A program made the translations under genes and the position numbers. A stretch of 36,117 bases of DNA from Aciditerrimonas ferrireducens (GTDB taxonomy: Bacteria; Actinomycetota; Acidimicrobiia; Acidimicrobiales; UBA8190), in contig NZ_JAKHEX010000023.1 of assembly GCF_023130475.1 (NCBI RefSeq), positions 1 to 36,117 of the forward strand, given 5' to 3'. The notes under the pieces were generated by a model, which searched no databases, was not told the DNA's origin, and worked only from the letters and a program-made list of their open reading frames with translations. This document shows, one piece after another, positions 6,597-15,100 of this stretch (positions are counted from its first letter, which is position 1; each line of letters begins with the position of its first letter).

Positions 6597-8180
6597 TCAG
6601 CGGCCTCCCTTGGGGGTGACCCGTCCGCCTCGCCGCTTGCCCCCCTTGCCCTTCTTGCCGCCCTTGCTGCCGCCGCTCTTCGCGCCCCCGGTCCGGTTCC
6701 CGGCCGTTGTTGCGCCCAGGGGGTCCTCGGCCCGGAGGCCGTCGGCCAGGAGGTTCGAGCCGACCCCCGAGAGCAGCCCACCCAAGCCACCCCGTCCTGC
6801 GCGCGTGGGGGGACCGGGATCGGGCAGCCCGGGCAGGTCGCCTTGGGCCTGGAGGGCCCGGGCCAGCTTGCCTCGGCCGCCCAGCATGCCCGCCAGCAGG
6901 CCGGGCTGGCGCATGAGCTGCTGGGCTTCCTTGAACTGGCGGAGGAGCTGGTTGACCTCCTGGGTGCTGGTGCCGCTCCCCCGGGCGATCCGCTGCCGAC
7001 GGGACCCGTCGATGATGCTCGGGTCGATCCGTTCGGCGGGGGTCATGGAACGGATGATGGCCTCGACCCTGGCCACCTCCCGGTCGTCGATGGCCGCGTT
7101 GGCCTGCTTGAGCTCCTTGGGCACCCCGGGCAGGAGCGAGAGCAGGCCGCCGAGGGATCCGAGGCGCTTGACCTGCTGGAGCTGGGTGAGGAAGTCCTCC
7201 AAGGTGAACCGGCCCTCGACCAGGGCAGTCGCGCCCTTCAGGGCCACGTCCCGGTCCATCTCCCGTTCGGCCTGCTCGATGAGGCTCAGGACGTCGCCCA
7301 TGCCGAGGATGCGGCTGGCCATGCGGTCGGGGTGGAAGAGGTCGAAGTCGGCGAGTCGCTCGCCGGTGGCGGCGAAGGCGATGGGCTTGCCGACGACCTC
7401 CTTGACGCTGAGCGCCGCCCCGCCCCGGGCGTCACCGTCGAGCTTCGTCAGGATGAGCCCGTCGAGGGTCAAGGTGGCGTGGAAGGCCTCGGCGGTGCCC
7501 ACGGCGTCCTGGCCGGTCATGGCGTCGACCACCAGGAAGGTGTAGTGAGGGTCGACCGCCTCAGAGATCCGGCGGACCTCGTCCATGAGCTCGGCGTCGA
7601 TGGCCAGCCGACCGGCGGTGTCGACGATGACCACGTCTCGACCCAGCCGCTCCGCTTCCTGCCGGCCGGCCCGGGCGACCTGGACGGGGTCGGTGGGTTG
7701 ACTGAAGAAGGGGACCTGGGCTTGCTCGGCCAGGATCCGCAGCTGCTCCACCGCGGCTGGTCGCTGCAGGTCAGCCCCGACGAGGAGGGGCTGGTGGCCC
7801 TGCTGGCGGAACCAGCGGGCAAGCTTGGCGGCCGTCGTGGTCTTGCCCGACCCCTGCAGGCCGGCCAGGAGGATCACGGTGGGCGGCGGCGAGGCGTAGG
7901 TGAGGCGCAGCGACTCCCCACCGAGGGCCCGGATGAGCTCTCGGTGGACCGCTCGGACGACCTGCTGGCCAGGGCTCAGGCTGCGGGCCAGCTCCTCCCC
8001 GACCAGCTGGCTGCGGACCCCGTCGACGAGGGACCGCACCACCCGGACGTGCACGTCGGCTTCCAGCAGAGCAGCCCGGATCTCCCGCAGGGCCTGGTCG
8101 ACGTCGGCGGCGCTCAGCCGTCCCCGGCCGCGCAGGCGACCGAGGATCCCTTCGAGCCGCTCGGAGAGGGTGTCGAACAT
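6597..8180 (-). CDS. ffh: signal recognition particle protein Ffh (SRP54)
   Basis: Ffh is the GTPase that, with 4.5S RNA, binds signal sequences of nascent membrane proteins and docks them to FtsY. The 527 residues contain an N domain (LSERLEGILGRLRGRGRLSA), then the G domain with GLQGSGKTTTAAKLA near residue 108, DTAGRLAIDAEL near 190 and LTKLDGDARGGAALS near 245. The M domain starts near 300 (FTLEDFLTQLQQVKRLGSLG) and includes RIARGSGTSTQEVNQLLRQF. The M domain is unusually poor in methionine: Leu and Val fill the hydrophobic positions. A lysine/glycine-rich tail closes the protein. The ATG at 8180 immediately follows a 12-bp hairpin that covers the only purine-rich ribosome-binding sequence. 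Confidence 0.96.
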   Translation of the reverse strand: MFDTLSERLEGILGRLRGRGRLSAADVDQALREIRAALLEADVHVRVVRSLVDGVRSQLVGEELARSLSPGQQVVRAVHRELIRALGGESLRLTYASPPPTVILLAGLQGSGKTTTAAKLARWFRQQGHQPLLVGADLQRPAAVEQLRILAEQAQVPFFSQPTDPVQVARAGRQEAERLGRDVVIVDTAGRLAIDAELMDEVRRISEAVDPHYTFLVVDAMTGQDAVGTAEAFHATLTLDGLILTKLDGDARGGAALSVKEVVGKPIAFAATGERLADFDLFHPDRMASRILGMGDVLSLIEQAEREMDRDVALKGATALVEGRFTLEDFLTQLQQVKRLGSLGGLLSLLPGVPKELKQANAAIDDREVARVEAIIRSMTPAERIDPSIIDGSRRQRIARGSGTSTQEVNQLLRQFKEAQQLMRQPGLLAGMLGGRGKLARALQAQGDLPGLPDPGPPTRAGRGGLGGLLSGVGSNLLADGLRAEDPLGATTAGNRTGGAKSGGSKGGKKGKGGKRRGGRVTPKGGR

Positions 8181-8207
8181 GGTCCGCCCAGGCTACCTGG
8201 GCGGACC
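8181..8207 (-). promoter_or_regulatory. perfect 12-bp hairpin ending at the ffh start codon
   Basis: GGTCCGCCCAGG (8181-8192) and CCTGGGCGGACC (8196-8207) are perfect inverted repeats around a 3-nt loop. In the mRNA the 3' arm ends at the base before the ffh ATG and contains GGGCGG, the only candidate Shine-Dalgarno sequence. The ftsY stop is 18 nt upstream of the stem. The structure could terminate ftsY transcripts or mask the ffh ribosome-binding site. There is no U-tract after it. Confidence 0.65.
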
Positions 8208-8225
8208 GCCGCCAACCGACCAGCC

Positions 8226-9572
8226 TCAGGCCAGGTCGACGCCGGCGAAGAGGCCCTCGACGAACTGCTCGGCGTCGAAGGGCACGAGGTCGTCGGCCCC
8301 TTCGCCGATGCCGACCAGCTTCACCGGGATGCCCAGGTCCCGCTGGATGGGAACGATGACCCCGCCCTTCGCGGTGCCGTCCAGCTTCGTCAGCACCACG
8401 CCGGTCACGCCGACCGCCTCCAGGAACTGCCGGGCCTGCTGGAGGCCGTTCTGGCCGGTGGTGGCGTCGAGGACCAGCAGGACCTCCCGGACCCGACCCG
8501 GTCCTCGGTCCGCGACCCGCCGGATCTTCTTCAGCTCCTCGATGAGGTTGACCTTCGTGTGCAACCGGCCGGCCGTGTCTGCCAGGACCAGGTCGTAGCC
8601 GCGGGCCGCGGCCCGCTGCACCGCGTCGAAGACCACCGCCCCGGGGTCACCCCCGGGGGCGCCCCTGACCAGCTCCACTTCGGCCCTGGCCGCCCAGGTG
8701 GCCAGCTGGTCGGCGGCTGCGGCCCGGAAGGTGTCGCCCGCGGCCAGCAGGACCCGCCGGCCCTCCTCGACCTGCTGACGGGCCACTTTGCCGATGGTCG
8801 TGGTCTTGCCCACCCCGTTGACCCCCACGAACAGCCACACGTCGGGTTGGCCTGGGGCCGGCGCCAGCTGGAGCTCCCGGCTCCCTGCGGCGTCCAGGGT
8901 CCGGACCAGCTCCGCCTTCAAGGCACCGACGACTGCGTCCCCGTCCCGCAGCTCCCCGGCCCTGACCCGCTCCCGGAGGCCATCGAGGAGCTCGCTGGTG
9001 GTGGCCAGGCCGACGTCTGCCCCCAAGAGGGCTTCCTCCAGCAGCTCCCAGGTCTCCTCCTCCAGGCCGCCGCCTCGCAGGCCCCGCAGGGCGGCGGCGA
9101 AGCGCTCACGGGTCCGGCCCAGCCGCTCCCCGATCCGGGGCCGGACGGCCGGGGCGGGGACCTCTCCGGCGGGGGCCTCAGGAGCGGGGGCCGCACCCTC
9201 CGGTCCACGCTCGCCGGCGACGGTGTCCGCCGCACCAGGCTCCCCGGTCGGCGCTCGGAGGGCGGGGGCACCGCTGACCGGTGCTTCCTCGGCCGGCGCG
9301 CCGGCCGGCGCAGTCTCGGTGGGGACCGCCGCCGGTGAAACCGCGTCGGGCTTCGCCTGAGGGGAGCCCGGAGGCGCCTGGGGGGGCGCGTCGGCCGGCG
9401 GGCGCCCAGGCCGGGACGGGGTCGCTGGTCGGGTGGGGGCGGGGGCGGGCCCGGCCGCGGTGGGCTTGGCCCCAGGGGCGCTCCGGCGGGACCGGACCCG
9501 GCGCAGCCCGACTCCCCCAGCGGAGAGGAGGACGAGGACGAGGACGCCGAGGACGATCCAGAGGGCCAGCAC
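8226..9572 (-). CDS. ftsY: signal recognition particle receptor FtsY
   Basis: FtsY is the membrane-associated GTPase that receives Ffh-ribosome complexes. The 448 residues start with one hydrophobic segment (about 2-22) followed by a basic stretch (RRVRSRR), an arrangement seen in actinobacterial FtsY that anchors it to the membrane. A roughly 110-residue proline/alanine/glutamate-rich linker follows. The NG domain begins near 145 and shows [15 protein letters not shown], the loop [34 protein letters not shown], and [14 protein letters not shown]. It lies 4 nt downstream of smc and upstream of ffh, so both halves of the SRP targeting pair sit side by side. Confidence 0.96.
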   Translation of the reverse strand: MLALWIVLGVLVLVLLSAGGVGLRRVRSRRSAPGAKPTAAGPAPAPTRPATPSRPGRPPADAPPQAPPGSPQAKPDAVSPAAVPTETAPAGAPAEEAPVSGAPALRAPTGEPGAADTVAGERGPEGAAPAPEAPAGEVPAPAVRPRIGERLGRTRERFAAALRGLRGGGLEEETWELLEEALLGADVGLATTSELLDGLRERVRAGELRDGDAVVGALKAELVRTLDAAGSRELQLAPAPGQPDVWLFVGVNGVGKTTTIGKVARQQVEEGRRVLLAAGDTFRAAAADQLATWAARAEVELVRGAPGGDPGAVVFDAVQRAAARGYDLVLADTAGRLHTKVNLIEELKKIRRVADRGPGRVREVLLVLDATTGQNGLQQARQFLEAVGVTGVVLTKLDGTAKGGVIVPIQRDLGIPVKLVGIGEGADDLVPFDAEQFVEGLFAGVDLA

Positions 9573-9576
9573 GGCC

Positions 9577-12500
9577 TCAGGAGCCTACCGACACGCCCGT
9601 GGGGTCCGGGTCGTGGTCCAGGGGGTTCGAGGCCGGGTGGTGGCGCTCGATGCGCTGGCTGACCACCTTGGAGTAGCCGCCGGCGTGCATGGTGACCCCG
9701 TAGAGGGCGTCGGCGGCCTCCATGGTCCGCTTCTGGTGGCTGACGATGATCAGCTGGGCCTCCTGGCGGAACTGCTGGACGAGGCCCAGGAAGCGGTGGA
9801 GGTTGACGTCGTCGAGGGCGGCCTCGACCTCGTCCATGAGGTAGAAGGGCGAGGGACGGCTGCGGGCCACGGCGAAGAGGAAGGCGAGGGCCACCAAGGA
9901 CCGTTCCCCGCCCGAGAGCAGCGAGAGCCGCTTGACCTGCTTGCCAGCCGGCCGGGCCTCGACCTCGACCCCAGTGCCGAGGGGGTCTTCGGGGTCGGTC
10001 AGGACGAGCCGGCCGCTGCCGCCGGGGAAGAGGGTGGCGACGAGCTGCTGGAAGTGCCGGTCGACGTCCAGGAAGGTCTCCCCGAAGAGCCGGGCCACCT
10101 CGTCGTCGACCTGCCGGATGACCGTCTGGAGCTCCCGCTTGGCCGCCTGGATGTCGGCCATCTGCTCGTCGAGCTGCCCGGCGCGCTCCTCCAGGGCGGC
10201 CAGCTCCTCGAGCGCGAGCGGGTTGACGGGTCCGAGCCGGGCGAGCTCGGCCTCGACCTGCTGCAGGCGTCCGGCCAGGTCGGCGGTCGGCTCCAGCCCG
10301 AGGGTCTCCCGGAGCTCCTCGGCGCTCGTCGGGACCTCCTCGGCCGGGGAACCCTCGAGGGCCAGCTCGGCCAGCAGCTGGTCCCGCCGCACCCCAAGCT
10401 CAGCCAGCTCGACCTCGCAACGCTGCCGACGCTCCCGGAGGGCTTCCAGGCGCTGGCCGAGCTCGCTGCGTTGGCCCTGGAGCTGCTCGAGGCGGTTGGC
10501 CAGGGCTCGTTGGGCAGCCAGCCGGGCGTCCCGGGCGGCCCGGACCTGGTCCCGCTGGGCGACCGCGTCGGCCAGCACCGGGTCGAGGCGAGCGCCGAGC
10601 TGCTCGAGGATCCGGCCCTCGGCCTCGGCCCGGGCCCGGCGGGCCAGGGCGACCTGGGCCCGCTCGGCCAGCCGGTCGCGCTGGGCCCCCAGCTCGGCCA
10701 CGCGCCGCAGGGCGGCCTTGTGGCGCTCTTGGAGCCCAGCCATGGCCACTTCGCAGCGTCGGCGTTCCTCGGCGGCGTGCCGTCGGCGCCCTTCGAGCTC
10801 CTCGCGGGTCCGCTCCGCCTGGTCCAAGGCCGTGGCGGCCTCCTGGGCGGCCTGGGCCAGACCCGGCAGGGCGGCCTCGACCTGCTCGAGGGCTTCCCGC
10901 TCGCTGGCTGCCCGCTGCCGGGCTTCGTCGAGGGCGGCCCGGGCCCGGGTGCTCTCGGCCGAGAGGTCGGCCCGACGCTGCTGCAGGCGTTCCAGCTGGG
11001 CTCGGCGCTCGCTGGCGGCGCGCTCCGCCGCCCGCAACGAGCCGACCGCCTCCTGGACCGCCGCCTTGGCGGCCTGTGCGCGCTGCTCGGCCGCGTCCAG
11101 CTGGGCCGCGGCCTGCCGAGCCAGGGCACCGGCTTCGGCCGCCCGCTCCCGGGCCTCCTCGACGGCCAGGCCGGTCACGATGGCGGGACCGCCGACCCGC
11201 CACCCGCCTCGGCCGAAACGGGCACCGTCGGTCGTGACCAGCACGAGGTCCGGGCGGCTGAGGGCCACCTGGACGGCCCGGGTCCAGTCGCCCGGCACCG
11301 CCCAGACGCCGGCCAGCAGCTCGTCCACCAGGTCCGCCAGCGCGGGCTGTCGAGCCCGGACCCGGGTGCTGAGGGCCTCCGCCCCGGTGATGGGGGGAGC
11401 GGCCGCGGGGCTCGGCTCGGGGCCCGGGGTCCGGCCGGTCGAGGGGAACAGCACGCTGCCCCCTTGGGTGCTGGCCGTGAGGCGGCCCAGCACCGCCTGG
11501 GCTTCGCTCGGGCCCTGCACGACGATGGCGGCCACGGCCGGGCCGACGGCCGCCTCGAAGGCCTCCCGCCAACCGGCTTCCACCTCGACGAGGTCGCCCA
11601 GGAGACCCAGCACCCCGGGGAGCCCGAGCACCAGGTCGAGACCGGCGGCCCCCCGGGCCTGGGCCGCCGCCTTCTCCAGGGCCTCGGCCTCGGCCTCCCG
11701 GCGGTGCCGCTGGCCCTCGGCCTCCCGCAGCGCGCCCTGGGCGACCGCCAAGGCCTCCTCGGCCTCCCGCAGCGCGCCCTGGGCGGTCCGCTCGGTGGCC
11801 TGGGCCGCCTGGAGCCGCTCGTGGAGCTCGTGCACCTCGTCCTCGAGGGCCGCTTCCTCGGCGGCCAGCTGGGCGAGCCACTCGTCGGCCTCCCGGACCC
11901 GCTGCTCGGCGCCGGCCAGGGCCGCCTCTTCCCGTTCGAGGGCCCGTTGGCGGTGCTGACGGGTGGCCAGGGCTTCGGCGTGGCGGGCCTGGGTCCCCCG
12001 GAGCGCCGCCAGGTCCCCATCGACCGTGCCGGCTTGGGCGGCTGCTTCCTCGGCGGCCGCCTGGGCCGCCTGGGCGTCGGCCAGGGCCGCCTGGGCCCGG
12101 CCCAGGGCCTCGGTGAGCTCGGCCAGCTCACGCTGACCCTCGTCGAGCTGCCCGGCCAGGTCGGCCAGGGCCTGGTCCTCGCGGCGGTCGGCCAGCGCCT
12201 CGGCCACCCGGGCCTGGCGCTCCTCTAGCCGTCGCCGGCACCCCAGGGCTCGCTCCACCAGGCCGTCCAGCCAGCTGGCCCGGGCCACCAGCGCTTCGAC
12301 CTCCTCGCCGGCGACCTCCCCGGTCGCGCTGCTCAGGGCTTCTTCCACCTGGGCCAGCTCGTCTCGGACATCGAGCTCCTCACGGTGGAGGACCCGGCCC
12401 TCGTCGGCCAGCTGGCGACGCCGTTCCTCGAGGTGCGCCAGTTCGGCTCGGCGCAAGAAGCTGGCCAGCAGGTCCCGTTCCCGGCTCAAGCTGGCGTGCC

Positions 12501-13140
12501 GCCGGGCAGCCGAGGCCTGGCGTTCGAGCGGCCGGAGCTGCCGTTTCACCTCCCGCACCACATCGGCCAGCCGGTCGAGGTTCTCCTGGGTGGCGGCGAG
12601 GCGCCGCTCGGCCCGCTCCCGGCGGCGGCGGTGCTTGAGCACCCCGGCTGCTTCCTCCAGGATGGCTCGGCGTTCCTCGGGCCGAGCTTGGAGGACGTGG
12701 TCCAGCTGCCCCTGGCTGACGATGACGTGCTGCTGGCGCCCCACGCCGGCGTCCGAGAGCAGCTCCTGGATGTCCAGGAGGCGACACGGCCGGCCGTTCA
12801 AGGCGTACTCGCTCTCCCCAGAGCGGAACAGGGTGCGCTCGATGGTGATCTCGGCCATCCCCCCCGGGACCTTGCCGTCGCCATTGTCCAGGGTCAGGGA
12901 GACCTCGGCTCGCCCGAGCGGCGGTCGGCCGGCCGAACCGGCAAAGATCACGTCCTCCATTCGCTGGGACCGGAAGGTCCGGGGGCTCTGGGCGCCGAGC
13001 ACCCAGGCCACGGCATCCACGACGTTGGACTTGCCGCTGCCGTTCGGGCCCACCACCACCGTCACCCCCGGCTCGAAGCGCATGGTGACCGGCTCGGCGA
13101 AGGACTTGAAGCCTTTGATGGTCAGGGCCTTCAGGTGCAC
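9577..13140 (-). CDS. smc: chromosome segregation protein SMC
   Basis: SMC is the ATPase core of condensin, which organises and separates chromosomes together with ScpA and ScpB (not in this window). The protein has 1187 residues. The N-terminal head has LKALTIKGFKSFAEP and Walker A VVVGPNGSGKSNVVDAV. Two long coiled-coil arms rich in Ala, Glu, Arg and Leu flank a hinge near the middle (GLPGVLGLLGDLVEVEAGW). The C-terminal head has the signature LSLLSGGERSLVALAFLFAV and Walker B FYLMDEVEAALDD. The GTG at 13140 was chosen because the family starts with the xLKxLxIxGFKSF motif. An in-frame GTG at 13167 would add 9 residues. smc follows mutM after 52 nt. Confidence 0.96.
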   Translation of the reverse strand: MHLKALTIKGFKSFAEPVTMRFEPGVTVVVGPNGSGKSNVVDAVAWVLGAQSPRTFRSQRMEDVIFAGSAGRPPLGRAEVSLTLDNGDGKVPGGMAEITIERTLFRSGESEYALNGRPCRLLDIQELLSDAGVGRQQHVIVSQGQLDHVLQARPEERRAILEEAAGVLKHRRRRERAERRLAATQENLDRLADVVREVKRQLRPLERQASAARRHASLSRERDLLASFLRRAELAHLEERRRQLADEGRVLHREELDVRDELAQVEEALSSATGEVAGEEVEALVARASWLDGLVERALGCRRRLEERQARVAEALADRREDQALADLAGQLDEGQRELAELTEALGRAQAALADAQAAQAAAEEAAAQAGTVDGDLAALRGTQARHAEALATRQHRQRALEREEAALAGAEQRVREADEWLAQLAAEEAALEDEVHELHERLQAAQATERTAQGALREAEEALAVAQGALREAEGQRHRREAEAEALEKAAAQARGAAGLDLVLGLPGVLGLLGDLVEVEAGWREAFEAAVGPAVAAIVVQGPSEAQAVLGRLTASTQGGSVLFPSTGRTPGPEPSPAAAPPITGAEALSTRVRARQPALADLVDELLAGVWAVPGDWTRAVQVALSRPDLVLVTTDGARFGRGGWRVGGPAIVTGLAVEEARERAAEAGALARQAAAQLDAAEQRAQAAKAAVQEAVGSLRAAERAASERRAQLERLQQRRADLSAESTRARAALDEARQRAASEREALEQVEAALPGLAQAAQEAATALDQAERTREELEGRRRHAAEERRRCEVAMAGLQERHKAALRRVAELGAQRDRLAERAQVALARRARAEAEGRILEQLGARLDPVLADAVAQRDQVRAARDARLAAQRALANRLEQLQGQRSELGQRLEALRERRQRCEVELAELGVRRDQLLAELALEGSPAEEVPTSAEELRETLGLEPTADLAGRLQQVEAELARLGPVNPLALEELAALEERAGQLDEQMADIQAAKRELQTVIRQVDDEVARLFGETFLDVDRHFQQLVATLFPGGSGRLVLTDPEDPLGTGVEVEARPAGKQVKRLSLLSGGERSLVALAFLFAVARSRPSPFYLMDEVEAALDDVNLHRFLGLVQQFRQEAQLIIVSHQKRTMEAADALYGVTMHAGGYSKVVSQRIERHHPASNPLDHDPDPTGVSVGS
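11716..11785. repeat. 28-nt direct repeat inside the smc coiled coil
   Basis: The 28 bases at 11716-11743 recur exactly at 11758-11785, a spacing of 42 nt or 14 codons. In protein this gives AQGALREAEEALAV followed by AQGALREAEG, so exactly two heptads of the coiled coil are repeated. The duplication keeps the reading frame and the heptad phase and looks recent because the DNA is identical. Confidence 0.8.
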
Positions 13141-13192
13141 CGCCGGCCACCATAGCTGGGGGCGCACGGCCCGCTCGGGACCGCGAGCGCGC

Positions 13193-13969
13193 TCAGTTCT
13201 GGCAGTGCTCGCAGAAGTAGGTGGAGCGGCCCTGGACCTTCACCCGGACGATGGGCCGGCGACACCGCCGACAGGCCTGGCCGGCCCGGTCGTAGACCTG
13301 GTGCTGGCCCTGGTAGTCCCCCACCTCGCCGAACAGGTCCCGGTACTGCTCGTCGGCCAGCGAGCTGCCCCGGTGGCGGACGGCCTCGCTCAGGGTTTCG
13401 ACCATGGCCCGGTAGAGCCGCCGGATCTCTTGGGCCGAGAGGGAGGTCGTGAGCCGGTCGTAGCGCAGGCCAGCAGCGAAGAGGATCTCGTCGGCGCGAC
13501 GCTGGCGCAGGCGGCGGCCGAACTCCTCCCAGCTGAGGACGTCCTCCAGGGGGTCGAACCCGAGGTGGGCCAGCTCGGGCACCTCCTCGCCGACCTGAGC
13601 GGCGCTGGTCACGAAGAGCTCCCCGAAGGTGCGGGGGTCCACGAACCGCAACTGCCGGGCCCGCTCGAAGCCGCAGACCACGTGGGTGTGGGGGGCCACG
13701 GGGTCCTTGGCCGAGGCCAGCAGCAGCTGGCCGCTCATCCCCAGGTGGCAGACCAGGACGGCCCCGTCGTCGAGGTCCACCAGCAGGTACTTGCCCGCTC
13801 GGCGCACCTTGGCCACGGTCCGCCCTCGGAGTCGGGCCACGAAGTCCTCGGGGCTCGGGTGCCGGCGAACGGACCGGGCGCCGCGGACCTCGACGGTCCT
13901 CACCTTCGCCCCCACCACCTCCTTCTCGAGGTCCCGACGGATCGTCTCGACCTCCGGGAGCTCGGGCAC
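13193..13969 (-). CDS. mutM: formamidopyrimidine-DNA glycosylase (MutM/Fpg), internally deleted
   Basis: Fpg excises 8-oxoguanine and formamidopyrimidines from DNA. The protein has 258 residues; bacterial Fpg is usually about 270-290. The start GTG at 13969 gives PELPEVETIRRDLE after the initiator, with the catalytic Pro and Glu at the N terminus. The catalytic-domain lysine region (GKYLLVDLDD), HLGMSGQL and the C-terminal zinc finger (CRRCRRPI then FCEHC) are intact. However, GRRLRQRR runs straight into ADEILFAAGLRYDR. The conserved stretch that should stand between, equivalent to E. coli [20 protein letters not shown], is absent. That removes 20 residues of the helix-two-turn-helix motif, including the invariant DNA-contacting Asn. 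Activity is doubtful. It starts 1 nt after rnc ends. Confidence 0.9.
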   Translation of the reverse strand: MPELPEVETIRRDLEKEVVGAKVRTVEVRGARSVRRHPSPEDFVARLRGRTVAKVRRAGKYLLVDLDDGAVLVCHLGMSGQLLLASAKDPVAPHTHVVCGFERARQLRFVDPRTFGELFVTSAAQVGEEVPELAHLGFDPLEDVLSWEEFGRRLRQRRADEILFAAGLRYDRLTTSLSAQEIRRLYRAMVETLSEAVRHRGSSLADEQYRDLFGEVGDYQGQHQVYDRAGQACRRCRRPIVRVKVQGRSTYFCEHCQN

Positions 13970-13970
13970 C

Positions 13971-14717
13971 TCAGCTCCCCCCGACCTCCAGCCCCCCGAG
14001 CCGCTCCAGGGCCGCTCGGGCCGCCGCTTGTTCGGCGTCCTTCTTGGACCGTCCCACGCCCTCCCCGACCTCCTCCCCCCCGACCCGCACCCGAGCCTGG
14101 TAGCGACGGTCGTGGTCGGGCCCCTCGCCCTCGACCTCGTAGTGGGGGGGCTCACCGACCGTGCGGACCGCCAGCTCCTGGAGGCGCGTCTTGTAGTCCT
14201 CGGCGCCCGGGCCGGCCGCCGCCACCTCGATCCGTTCCCGAAGCCAGCCCAGAACCAGCGTCTTCGCCGCGTCGAAACCCTGGTCGAGGTAGACAGCACC
14301 GATGACCGCTTCCACGGTGTCGGCCAGGATGGACGGCTTGCGCCGACCCCCAGAGGCGTCCTCCCCCCGCCCGAGCCGCAGGTGCTCGCCGAGGCCGAGC
14401 TCCCGGCCGACCCGGGCCAGGACCGCCGTGTTCACCACCGCGGCGCGGATCTTCGCCAGGCCCCCCTCGGGCAAGTCAGGGAACCGCTGGTAGCAGTACT
14501 CGGCAACGGCCAGGCCCAAGACGGCGTCGCCCAGGAACTCCAGCCGTTCGTTCGACGCCGCCTCACCGACCTCCGCGCACCAGGACCGGTGCGAGAGCGC
14601 CTGGCCCAGGAGCCCCAGGTCGGCCGAGGTCAGGCCCAGGCGTTGGGCGAGCACCATCTCGTCGGGCGCCCCGCCCGGGCCGGCCCCTGGCCGCCCATCG
14701 GCCGCTCCGGGCACCAC
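13971..14717 (-). CDS. rnc: ribonuclease III
   Basis: RNase III cuts double-stranded RNA, including the 30S rRNA precursor. The 248 residues contain the signature NERLEFLGDAVLGLAVAEY with the acidic residues that bind Mg2+, and the second acidic motif LADTVEAVIGAVYLDQGF. A C-terminal double-stranded RNA-binding domain follows: DYKTRLQELAVRTVGEPPHY, then GVGRSKKDAEQAAARAAL. The first 20 residues are a glycine/proline-rich leader. GTG 14717 is used here, though ATG 14657 would start closer to the conserved region; neither has a strong ribosome-binding site. The order acpP-rnc-mutM-smc is common in Gram-positive bacteria. Confidence 0.96.
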   Translation of the reverse strand: MVPGAADGRPGAGPGGAPDEMVLAQRLGLTSADLGLLGQALSHRSWCAEVGEAASNERLEFLGDAVLGLAVAEYCYQRFPDLPEGGLAKIRAAVVNTAVLARVGRELGLGEHLRLGRGEDASGGRRKPSILADTVEAVIGAVYLDQGFDAAKTLVLGWLRERIEVAAAGPGAEDYKTRLQELAVRTVGEPPHYEVEGEGPDHDRRYQARVRVGGEEVGEGVGRSKKDAEQAAARAALERLGGLEVGGS

Positions 14718-14733
14718 GGCGCCCGTCCGCTGG

Positions 14734-15030
14734 TCAGGCGGCCTGGAGCTTGGCCAGGACGTAGTCCACGGCGTCGCGCACCGTCCGCAGTTCCTCGAGG
14801 TCCTCGTCCTCGATCCGGAAGCCCACGGCCCGTTCGCCCAGCTCCTCCTCCAGGGCCTCGACCAGTTCGATGAGGGCCAGGGAGTCCGCCCCGAGGTCCT
14901 CGCTGAAGGCCGAGGACTCCGAGATGCTCGACGGGTCGATCTCCAAGATGTCGGCGAGCTGGTCCCTGATCAGCTCGAAGACCCCTTCCCGGTCCAACGG
15001 CCCCTGGCTCACGTGGGTCTCAGCCGGCAC
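14734..15030 (-). CDS. acpP: acyl carrier protein
   Basis: ACP carries growing acyl chains on a phosphopantetheine arm during fatty-acid synthesis. The key motif is EDLGADSLALIELVEALEEE, in which the Ser of DSL is the attachment site. Helix 1 (VFELIRDQLADILEID) and an acidic overall composition are typical. GTG 15030 was chosen because AGGAG lies 6 nt upstream; GTG 15057 in the same frame would add 9 residues. The resulting 98 residues are slightly longer than the usual 75-85 because of a short N-terminal extension. plsX lies upstream, so acyl-phosphate supply and carrier are encoded together. fabD, fabG and fabF, often adjacent in Firmicutes, are not here. Confidence 0.93.
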   Translation of the reverse strand: MPAETHVSQGPLDREGVFELIRDQLADILEIDPSSISESSAFSEDLGADSLALIELVEALEEELGERAVGFRIEDEDLEELRTVRDAVDYVLAKLQAA

Positions 15031-15100
15031 GGCACGCTCCTGTTCCTCGCGGACCACTCGGGCGGACAGCCGCGGCCCGCCTCCGAGCTGGCCCTGGATC

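Noticed and set aside
4354..12228. Several plus-strand frames of 600-970 residues (4354-6237, 6426-9338, 9433-12228)
   Set aside because: They run antisense across trmD-rimM-khpA, ffh-ftsY and smc, all of which have clear family motifs. The antisense translations are low-complexity Gly/Leu/Asp-rich.
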